NCBI GenBank assembly: GCA_964483455.1 | Contig: CAZACK010000003.1 | Span: 1-64,000 of the forward strand | DNA: 64,000 nt | Origin: CAYZJD01 sp964483455 | GTDB taxonomy: Bacteria > Acidobacteriota > Terriglobia > Bryobacterales > Bryobacteraceae | Reading direction: 5' to 3' | In this document: one piece after another, positions 26,372 to 33,547 of the stretch | How the letters are laid out: the number at the start of each line of letters is the position of its first letter | Position numbering within the stretch: the first letter of the stretch is position 1 | Translations under genes and position numbers: made by a program | The notes under the pieces: model-generated | The model's input: the letters and a program-made list of their open reading frames with translations, nothing else | What the model was told of the DNA's origin: nothing | The model's database searches: none

Positions 26372-28326
26372 CAACGCTGAGTGAAGCGATCAGGCTGCTC
26401 GGATTCACGCTGGGTATGTTCCTGCACATCGGCCTGGCGGTGCTGATTGCCAGAAAGCCGCGCGCCGGACTGCCGGAAAGACTGCTGCTGGCGGCGCTGC
26501 TGGCGGGGTTGCTGTGGCACGCGACCAACGCCGCGTCGATCTACCAGCAAGCGAACTTCGGATCGACGAACACACTGCTGGCGCCGATCGCCAACGCGGG
26601 ATTGGTGCTGGCGCCCGCCTTTCTTCTTCACCTTGGGCTGGTTTGGGCGGGACTGAGCCAATGGGTGAGCTTGGCCGGATACGCGTCCGCGCCGTTACTG
26701 TGGCGGATGCTCGAAATGGGGCGGCCGGGCGGCGCGAATCTGGGCATCCTACTGGCGTTGGCCGCTGCCGCGGTGCTTCTGATTTTCCCCGCCGAGCGGC
26801 ACAGGGCCGGCCACGAGGTGCGTTTCGGCCGGATGTTTGCCGCGTCCATTCTGCTGCCGGCGGTGTTCGGCATGCTGCGAGGGCCCGATTCGGCGGCCAT
26901 GGTGGCGGCCGCCCTGGCTCCGCCGTTGTGCCTGGTTTATTTCATTTACGCGTACCAGGTTCTGGATCTGCTGATCAGCCGCCGGATCTACTTTGCCCTG
27001 ACATTAGGAGTCGTGCTGGCATGTTACCTGTTCATCGTCAGACGACTTGCCGGCTTCCTGGAGGATTCGTTTGAGGCCTTCGGCCCGCTGACGGAGCTGA
27101 TCCTGATCTTCGGCGCGGCATTCATCTGGATTCCGCTCTACGGCTGGATCACCCGGTTTCTTTCCAAGCGCACCCAGGTCTACGCGGAGTTCAGCAAGCG
27201 CCTGATCGAGGACGCGGCGGGGATTCTCGACTTGATGGAGCGGGTTCAGTTTCTGGCGGAAGAGGTCGCCCGGACGTTCCGGTTGCGGCGGGTTCTGCTG
27301 GTGACAACCGGTGCGCCGGTGGTGCGGGGGGAATACCCGCGAAACGGAGCCAAGCCGGCCTCCGGAGAGTTTGCGAGCGTCGAGGAAATACTGCGCGGCA
27401 AGCGGCCGGAAGTCGTGCATCCCAGCCGCGAGCCGGATGCGAGGCTGGCCGCCATGCTGGAGCAAGCCGGGTTTAACTACCTGTTTCCTCTTTGGTACGA
27501 GGAGCGACTGAACGGCCTGCTGCTGGTGAATTCTTCGCCGCGCATGTACCTGGATGAGGACGAATCGATCCTGCTCGGACTGAGCCGGCAGATCTCGCAC
27601 TCCATCGAGACGTGCCGGGTTGTGGACGTGAAGATCGGGCTGGAGCGGGCGCTCGCCAGGCAGGAGCACCTGGCAAGCCTCGGCAAGGTGGCGGCCACCA
27701 TCGCCCACGAGATCAAGAACCCCCTTAGCTCGGTGAAGACGCTGGCCCAGTTGATGCGGGAGGATCCCGAGGTCAACGAAAAGTACGATCGCGACCTGGG
27801 CTATATCGTCGGCGAGGTAGACCGGCTGAACCGCTCGGTGATGCAGTTACTGAGCTTCTCCCGGCCGGCGCCGGAGGAGCGCGCCGAGGTGAACCTCACC
27901 GAGCTTCTGGAAACGATGACCGGCCTGCTCGAGCGGCAGTACGCCGGCGGGCAAATCGCGGTGCGGCATCGCATCGCGCAGGAAATCCGGATGGCGCACG
28001 GCAATGCCGAGATCATCCGGCAGGTCGTCCTTAACCTGGTGCTTAACGCGATCCAGGCGTCGGAACCCGGCGGGGAAGTGCGGCTGGAGGCCCGCCAGGA
28101 GGCGGGCCGGATCGAACTCTCGGTGACCGACCAAGGGCCGGGAATCCCCGCCGAGATGCGGGAGAAGATCTTCGAGCCGTTCTACACCACCAAACAACGA
28201 GGGACCGGCCTTGGATTGGCCATCGTGCGCAAGAACCTTCGGCAGCTCGGAGGTGGGATCTTCGTGGAAAGCCCGGTCGAGGAGGGGCGAGGAACCCGCA
28301 TGCGGGTGACTCTGCCGTCGGAATGA
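26368..28326 (+). CDS. PrsK-like membrane histidine kinase with GAF-like domain
   Basis: About 652 residues. Some eight membrane helices fill residues 1-270 (ETLGFTLGMFLHIGLAVLI-type openings, LLLAALLAGLLWHATNAASI, FFLHLGLVWAG-type helices). A GAF-like domain follows around 300-410 (LFPLWYEERLNGLLLVNSSP). Then come HisKA with ATIAHEIKNPLSSVKTLAQ and a HATPase domain with VVLNLVLNAIQASEPGG, VTDQGPGIPAEMREKIFEPF and RGTGLGLAIVRKNL. The layout resembles PrsK kinases of exosortase systems, but no PEP-CTERM genes are visible. An ATG at 26359 is possible; 26368 is preferred because it makes an ATGA overlap. Its stop also overlaps the TPR gene by 4 bases. Confidence 0.85.
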   Translation: MTTLSEAIRLLGFTLGMFLHIGLAVLIARKPRAGLPERLLLAALLAGLLWHATNAASIYQQANFGSTNTLLAPIANAGLVLAPAFLLHLGLVWAGLSQWVSLAGYASAPLLWRMLEMGRPGGANLGILLALAAAAVLLIFPAERHRAGHEVRFGRMFAASILLPAVFGMLRGPDSAAMVAAALAPPLCLVYFIYAYQVLDLLISRRIYFALTLGVVLACYLFIVRRLAGFLEDSFEAFGPLTELILIFGAAFIWIPLYGWITRFLSKRTQVYAEFSKRLIEDAAGILDLMERVQFLAEEVARTFRLRRVLLVTTGAPVVRGEYPRNGAKPASGEFASVEEILRGKRPEVVHPSREPDARLAAMLEQAGFNYLFPLWYEERLNGLLLVNSSPRMYLDEDESILLGLSRQISHSIETCRVVDVKIGLERALARQEHLASLGKVAATIAHEIKNPLSSVKTLAQLMREDPEVNEKYDRDLGYIVGEVDRLNRSVMQLLSFSRPAPEERAEVNLTELLETMTGLLERQYAGGQIAVRHRIAQEIRMAHGNAEIIRQVVLNLVLNAIQASEPGGEVRLEARQEAGRIELSVTDQGPGIPAEMREKIFEPFYTTKQRGTGLGLAIVRKNLRQLGGGIFVESPVEEGRGTRMRVTLPSE

Positions 28327-29528
28327 GATACCGGTTGATGTTACTGTTGTTTCTATTGAGTCTGGCGCCGGCCGGCGCCGGCGGACAGACCTCAGTCTTC
28401 CCGCGAGAAAAGCTTGTCAGAATTCAAGAGGGGATACGCGCAGTCTATGACATGGATTACGCGGGAGCCGCCAAGACGTTCCAGGCAATGATCACGGAGT
28501 CGCCGGACGATCCCACGGGCTATGCCTACCTCGCCATGACTTACTGGGTGGAGGAGCTCAGTGGGAAGCAGGAACTCAGCATCGACCGGTTTGCCTCATC
28601 CGACTTCTTCTCCGAGTCGCCGAAGTACCGGCCGGTGGTGAATCCGGAAGTGGAGCGCAAGTTCCGGGAGGTGAACCAGCAGGCGGTTGAGAAGGCGCAG
28701 CGCAAGCTGCAAGCGAACCCGCAGGATCGCGAGGCCCGCTACTTGCGCGGGCTGGCCTACCAGAACCTGGCCAGCTTCGAATCCGCCCTCAAGCGCAATT
28801 GGTGGGCGTCGGTGCGCGCGGGCTCGAAGACGTTCCGCGACCACCGGGAGCTGTTGCGCCGCGATCCCGAACTCCACGACGCCAGGCTGTCGGTCGGCGT
28901 GTACGAGTATGTTGCGGGGAGCCTCGGCTGGAGCGTCAAGTGGCTCGCGTTTTTGCTGGGCTACCACGGCAGTAAGAGCGAGGGCAGGAGACAGTTGCGG
29001 CTGGCCGTCGAAAAGGCGCCGCTGGCCGCGGACGACGCCAGGCTCATCCTGATTCTGATCCACACCCGCGAGAAGAACTACCAGGCCGCGTTCGACTATC
29101 TCGCCCAATTGAAGGAAAAGTATGCAAGCAACTATCTTGTCCCTTTGGACATGGGCGGACTGGCTCTGTTGATGAAGAAGCCGGACAACGCCGTATCGAT
29201 TTACAGGCAGATACTCGGCGCGCTCGAGCAGAGCCCCAGCCAGTACGCCAGGCTGGAGAAGGGGCTGATCTACAATCGCCTGGGGTTCGCGCTGCGGCAG
29301 GCGGGCGACTTGCCGGCTGCCGCCGGCTGGTTCGACAAGAGCCTGGAGGAGAGCGACCCGGACGGCCGCACGGCGACGGTGGCCCGGCTGGAACTCGGGA
29401 AGACACTGGACATGATGGGCCGGCGCGAAGAAGCAGTCAAACTCTACCAGGCCGTGATCCAATCCCAGGATTTCGCCTCCTCTCGCGCCGAGGCGGAAAA
29501 GCTGCTGAGGAGGCCATTCAAGGGGTGA
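28323..29528 (+). CDS. secreted TPR-repeat protein
   Basis: 401 residues with a signal peptide (YRLMLLLFLLSLAPAGAGG) and several tetratricopeptide-like helix pairs: AVYDMDYAGAAKTFQAMITE, EARYLRGLAYQNLASFESAL, KGLIYNRLGFALRQAGDLPA and LGKTLDMMGRREEAVKLYQA. TPRs mediate protein contacts, here probably in the periplasm. It is translationally coupled (ATGA) to the PrsK-like kinase and could be a periplasmic partner of it. It converges on the solute-binding gene downstream. Confidence 0.8.
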   Translation: MRYRLMLLLFLLSLAPAGAGGQTSVFPREKLVRIQEGIRAVYDMDYAGAAKTFQAMITESPDDPTGYAYLAMTYWVEELSGKQELSIDRFASSDFFSESPKYRPVVNPEVERKFREVNQQAVEKAQRKLQANPQDREARYLRGLAYQNLASFESALKRNWWASVRAGSKTFRDHRELLRRDPELHDARLSVGVYEYVAGSLGWSVKWLAFLLGYHGSKSEGRRQLRLAVEKAPLAADDARLILILIHTREKNYQAAFDYLAQLKEKYASNYLVPLDMGGLALLMKKPDNAVSIYRQILGALEQSPSQYARLEKGLIYNRLGFALRQAGDLPAAAGWFDKSLEESDPDGRTATVARLELGKTLDMMGRREEAVKLYQAVIQSQDFASSRAEAEKLLRRPFKG

Positions 29529-29593
29529 GCGTGGGCCAACGCCGGTGACGTGTGACTGGCGGGGACGGCGGCGTGGCGTGGAATTCCTGTTCC

Positions 29594-30841
29594 TCATTTC
29601 GGTTCCTCTGCTCCCACCAAAGCCGGCTCGCCCGCGCGGATGGTCCCCAGCCGGACCTTCCGCGAATTGCGGCCGAGCGGATCCCATTGAAGGATGCCCG
29701 CCGTCCCGCGCCACGGGGAAAGCTCGTTGAGCGCGTCGAGAATCCTGGTCCGGTTGAGGCCGCCGCGTCGGATAGCGCCCACCAGCAAGCGCACGGCGTC
29801 GTAGGCCTGAATCGCGGCGTAGTCCGGCGGCTCGCCGTATTTCGCACGGAACCGGGCGGCGAACTTGCCGGCGAGATCCGACGGCTCGATGAGAACGGGC
29901 AGGCGCACGCCCTCCGCCGCCTCGCCGGCCGCGTACACGAACGCCCGGCGCCCCATCGACGGCCCGCCGAAGACCGGAAGTTCCTTGTCGCGGCGGCGCA
30001 GTTCGCGCAGGACCCGGGCGCTGTCCTTCGCGCCCGCGAACAGCACCACCGCCTTCACGCCCGAAGCCGCGGCCTGCGCCGCAATCGCATCGACCTGCTC
30101 GGCGCCGGCGGCGAACTCGATGTGCCGTTTCGGAGACAGCCGCTTGCGCGACAGGAATGCCTTGAATTCCGCGGTCAGGGACCGCGAGTCGTGGTCGGTG
30201 GATGAGAGCAGGACGAACGAGCCGCCCGCCTCCTCCGCGAGCGCGCCGCCGATCGCCTTCGCCATCGTCCGATCTCCCGGCAGGCAGGAGAACATCCAGG
30301 CCACGTTGGCCTGGTTGACGGAATCGTCGGTGCTGGCCGGATCAATCAACGGAACACGCGCCTTCGCCACCACCTGCTCGGCGAGATGCGTCGAAGCGCC
30401 GTCCACCGATCCGATAATCGCCCACACCCGCTCCAGGTAGGCCATCCGGACCACCTTGGAGACACCATCCGCCCACGGATTCTCCGCCCAGCCGGGGAGC
30501 AGGCGGAACGACAATCCCTTGTAGCCCCCCTCTGCATTGGAGTCTTCAATGGCGAGATTCACACCTTGCCAGACCGAGCCGCCTTCGGGATGTCCCGGAT
30601 CGCTCGGGCCGAAGTAGCCGATCAGCACGGCGTTCAGATCCTGCGGCTCGGGATCCTCCCGCCCGGCGCCGAAATAGCCGCGGCGCTGCTGCCGAGCGTC
30701 CTTGAACGCCTGCGGCTCCTCGCCGGGTGGACTTTGCGCCGGACGCTGCTGGCAGCGGCTTAACTCAGTGCCCCCGAAAACAACGAGGGCTGCCCAGACA
30801 AGGGCAGCCCTTCCGCCGGTCAGTCCAGGATACAGTCTCAA
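29594..30841 (-). CDS. type-1 periplasmic solute-binding protein (Leu/Ile/Val-binding-like), second of two
   Basis: 415 residues from a TTG ending at 30841 that overlaps the preceding TGA (ATTGA); an alternative start lies 26 codons upstream inside the neighbour. The N-terminus is hydrophobic (AALVWAALVVFGG) and consistent with export. The Peripla_BP_6 fold is clear: NAVLIGYFGPSDPGHPEGG, WQGVNLAIEDSNAEGGYKG, VWAIIGSVDGASTHLAEQVV, PLIDPASTDDSVNQ, GVKAVVLFAGAKDSARVL and the C-terminal YGEPPDYAAIQAYDAVRLL. No ABC permease or ATPase gene is present, so this and its neighbour are probably sensory or part of the redox operon rather than of a transporter. Confidence 0.82.
   Translation of the reverse strand: MRLYPGLTGGRAALVWAALVVFGGTELSRCQQRPAQSPPGEEPQAFKDARQQRRGYFGAGREDPEPQDLNAVLIGYFGPSDPGHPEGGSVWQGVNLAIEDSNAEGGYKGLSFRLLPGWAENPWADGVSKVVRMAYLERVWAIIGSVDGASTHLAEQVVAKARVPLIDPASTDDSVNQANVAWMFSCLPGDRTMAKAIGGALAEEAGGSFVLLSSTDHDSRSLTAEFKAFLSRKRLSPKRHIEFAAGAEQVDAIAAQAAASGVKAVVLFAGAKDSARVLRELRRRDKELPVFGGPSMGRRAFVYAAGEAAEGVRLPVLIEPSDLAGKFAARFRAKYGEPPDYAAIQAYDAVRLLVGAIRRGGLNRTRILDALNELSPWRGTAGILQWDPLGRNSRKVRLGTIRAGEPALVGAEEPK
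30787..30810 (-). promoter_or_regulatory. 9-bp perfect hairpin inside the start of the second solute-binding gene
   Basis: GGGCTGCCC and GGGCAGCCC, separated by six bases and starting about 30 bases into the coding sequence. It overlaps the codons of the signal-peptide core. Strong structure just after a coupled start could lower translation of the last gene of the operon; this is inference. Confidence 0.4.
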
Positions 30842-32307
30842 TCGGTTCGTTTCACCCGGCTGGCCCTGGGAACGTAGCCGCGCGGGATCTCCAGTTCTTC
30901 GCGAGAATAATACTTCCACTTTCCATTCTCGCGCTTCGCGAGGAACACGTCACCCATGTCGTCGAGCGCGGAACTGAGGGGAATATCGCCAGTGACGCCT
31001 GGCCAGGACGTCGAGCGATACGCGATCACGTCCCGGATCTTCGCCCGGTTCAACCCGGCCACTTGGATCGCCCAGATCAGCATATTCATGCCGTCGTAGC
31101 CGTGTGCGGCGTAGGTTTCCGGCTCCTCGCCGAAGCGCTTGCGGAACGCCGCTCGGAATCTCTCGAGCTTGGGGTCTTTCCGGTCGGGGTTCCAGGGGAA
31201 CGCCGCCACCACGCCTTCCGCGTTGTCGCCCGCAAGCTGGACGAACTCGTCCGACACCGTGCGGTCGCAGCCTAAGAACGGATGCATCATCCCCATCCGG
31301 CGCATCTGGTTCAGGATCAGCGCGGCTTCGCGCGCGTCGCCCCAATGGACAATGACCTCGACGTTGGCCTGCTTGAGGCGTTCGAGTTGGAGGCTGAAGT
31401 CCTCCCCGCCCACTTTGTAGGCCATTTCCAGAACCACCGGCCGGCCCAACCGGCGGCAACTGTCGTTTACCTCGCGCACGCCGAAGCGACCGTACCGGTT
31501 GCTCCCGCGGATAATGCCTACGCGCTTGTGGCCGAGCTTGCGGATGATGTAGTCCACCAGGAGGTAACCCATCTGCCGGTCGTCACCCAGGCAGCGCATC
31601 ACCCACGGGATGTTCGTCTCGATGAACGTCGGGTCAGTATCGCCCGAATTCATCATCACCACTTCCGCCTTCAGCGCCACGCGGATGGCGATGTGGCTAT
31701 TGGCCCCGTCGATCGTCCCGAGAATCGCCCACACATTGTCCTTGTAGGCCATCTTGATGATCTCGTTGCCGGAGGCGCCCCACAAGCCGTTGTCATTGCT
31801 GACGACGATCTCGAACGGGATCTTCCGCCGCAGGTAGCCTCCCTTGGCGTTGGCCTCCTCGATCGCCAGGCGCGCTCCCCGGAGCATATTGATGCCGAGT
31901 GCCTCCTCGTGGCTCTTGCCGCCTGTGGCCACCGACACGGTGGACATGATCGGCCCGATAAAGCCGATCTTGACGGTGTCCACGTGCTCGGGCTCAGGGA
32001 TTGCCCGGCCCGGCCCTGTGTACTCCATCTGTTCGAGGAAGTGCTCCTTGTAGGGTTTGATGCCGCCGAACGGCTCGACGTCGTCCGGCGTGCCGGCGTA
32101 GTTCTCCTCTTTCTTCAGGGGCAGATCGGGCGTCTCGTAGGCCGACAAGGAGTTGATCTTGTCGAGCACCTTGGCGGTCCCTGGATCGATCAAGTGCGCC
32201 GCCGGGTCCGCCGTCATTGACTGCTGTTTCGCCTTCCTCTCGGCGGAGGATAGAAGGCCGCCGAACAGGACCGACCCCATCGCGAGAATCAGCCACCTGG
32301 TTCTCAT
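30838..32307 (-). CDS. type-1 periplasmic solute-binding protein (Leu/Ile/Val-binding-like), first of two
   Basis: 489 residues with a signal peptide (WLILAMGSVLFGGLLSSA). The Peripla_BP_6 fold shows in VKIGFIGPIMSTVSVATGG, INMLRGARLAIEEANAKGG, FEIVVSNDNGLWG, WAILGTIDGANSHIAIRVAL, KRVGIIRGSNRYGRFGVREV, NVEVIVHWGDAREAALIL and YAAHGYDGMNMLIWAI. A 70-residue insertion-rich N-terminus precedes it, longer than in amino-acid-binding relatives (about 370). The ligand is unknown. It overlaps both neighbours by 4 bases and is paralogous to the gene that follows. Confidence 0.88.
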   Translation of the reverse strand: MRTRWLILAMGSVLFGGLLSSAERKAKQQSMTADPAAHLIDPGTAKVLDKINSLSAYETPDLPLKKEENYAGTPDDVEPFGGIKPYKEHFLEQMEYTGPGRAIPEPEHVDTVKIGFIGPIMSTVSVATGGKSHEEALGINMLRGARLAIEEANAKGGYLRRKIPFEIVVSNDNGLWGASGNEIIKMAYKDNVWAILGTIDGANSHIAIRVALKAEVVMMNSGDTDPTFIETNIPWVMRCLGDDRQMGYLLVDYIIRKLGHKRVGIIRGSNRYGRFGVREVNDSCRRLGRPVVLEMAYKVGGEDFSLQLERLKQANVEVIVHWGDAREAALILNQMRRMGMMHPFLGCDRTVSDEFVQLAGDNAEGVVAAFPWNPDRKDPKLERFRAAFRKRFGEEPETYAAHGYDGMNMLIWAIQVAGLNRAKIRDVIAYRSTSWPGVTGDIPLSSALDDMGDVFLAKRENGKWKYYSREELEIPRGYVPRASRVKRTD

Positions 32308-33524
32308 CTCACACCTCCGTTCCGCGCCAGGTTCGATGCGCGTTCGATTCCGCTTCCCGCCGGCTTCCTCGCCGCGCGGGGCTTTTCCGCCGCGCCCTTG
32401 GCCGGCCCCGAAACGTGCGTCAAACGTTCCTTGACGCTGGGATAGTAGCCGTCGCCGATCCCGAAGCCGAGCCCCTTGGACGTGCCGATCCAGACATCGT
32501 TGCCGTCAAAATCCGCCGCCAGGACGTAGTTGTGGGGGATGCCCCTCTCCATCTCCACCGTCTCCAGCACGGTTCGGCCACGATACACAACCGCCTTGCC
32601 GCCGTGTCCCTTTGCTTCGCGCGTGTAAGTGACCCATGTGTTTGACGGGAAATCCATCAAGGCGCCAACCCCCTTATCCGTGCAATACCAGCCCTCGATC
32701 GCGCTACGCCCCTTGACGGCGTTGTTGAAGTCGCTGGGGGTGCCTGAGTCCTGGGTGAACAGACCGCGCCAATGCCGGCCGTCATATCGTGTTGCGCCGA
32801 AGTACGTGGACACCCAGAGAACCTTGTCCACGTAGCTTACGCCCGTGGTGATGACGTGCACCATGCCGTCGTCGCGGTAAAGATCGATCTCCATCTCTTT
32901 GTCCGGATCGAGGTAGTCCTTCCAGCGGCCGGTGGCTACGTCGTACTCGAGCACGCCGCTGCCCCAAACTCCGAGATATACCTTGCCGTCGGCGTAACAG
33001 GCGCCGTAGTTCCAGATCTCCTCCATCGGCGCGTTCTTTTCGGTGAAGATCGTCCACTCCCCGGTCTTCGTGTTGTAGCGGCTGGCGCCGGCTGTGGTCG
33101 CCGCCCAGACGTTGTCGTTCTCCACGGCAACTGCGTAAACGACGTCGTTCACCAGGCCGCTGTTCAGTTGATGAAAGTGGTCGAACCGGCCGCCGCTGAA
33201 ACGCGCCAGCCCGCCGCCGAACAGCCCCAGCCAGACATCACCCGTTTTTTGATCGACGTCGATGCCGGCGACCACGCGGAACGGCAGGCCTTCCTTTTCA
33301 GTCCAGCTCTTGATCGCCCATGTTCGCTTATCGATCATGGCAAGGCCGTTCTCGGTGCCGACCCACACCCGCGGGCCGTCCACTTTGACCGCAAAGACGT
33401 GATCGTTCGGCAAGCCCTCGTGCGTGGTGAAATGCTTCCACTTGGTGTAAACGTAGGGCAGCTTCTCCGCGGCGGCCGTTGCAGCCAGCGTCACGAGCAC
33501 GATGATGGTTCTTATCGCACGCAT
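32304..33524 (-). CDS. exported sensor-type beta-propeller protein (two-component regulator propeller)
   Basis: 406 residues with a signal peptide (MRAIRTIIVLVTLAATAAA). The rest is a seven-bladed propeller of the kind found on the outside of hybrid two-component sensors: WKHFTTHEGLPNDHVFAVKV, PRVWVGTENGLAMID, DVWLGLFGGGLARFSGGRF, NVWAATTAGASRYNTKTGEW and LAADFDGNDVWIGTSKGLG. Unlike those sensors it has no membrane helix, kinase or regulator part. The ATG ending at 33524 has an excellent ribosome site (GGGGGAGGG). It lies 23 bases after the cytochrome-fusion gene and overlaps the solute-binding gene by 4 bases. Confidence 0.85.
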   Translation of the reverse strand: MRAIRTIIVLVTLAATAAAEKLPYVYTKWKHFTTHEGLPNDHVFAVKVDGPRVWVGTENGLAMIDKRTWAIKSWTEKEGLPFRVVAGIDVDQKTGDVWLGLFGGGLARFSGGRFDHFHQLNSGLVNDVVYAVAVENDNVWAATTAGASRYNTKTGEWTIFTEKNAPMEEIWNYGACYADGKVYLGVWGSGVLEYDVATGRWKDYLDPDKEMEIDLYRDDGMVHVITTGVSYVDKVLWVSTYFGATRYDGRHWRGLFTQDSGTPSDFNNAVKGRSAIEGWYCTDKGVGALMDFPSNTWVTYTREAKGHGGKAVVYRGRTVLETVEMERGIPHNYVLAADFDGNDVWIGTSKGLGFGIGDGYYPSVKERLTHVSGPAKGAAEKPRAARKPAGSGIERASNLARNGGVR

Positions 33525-33547
33525 AAACCCTCCCCCATGGGAAACCA

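Noticed and set aside
26368..28326. Exosortase/PEP-CTERM system
   Set aside because: Only the PrsK-like kinase is present; no exosortase, PrsR or PEP-CTERM protein was seen.
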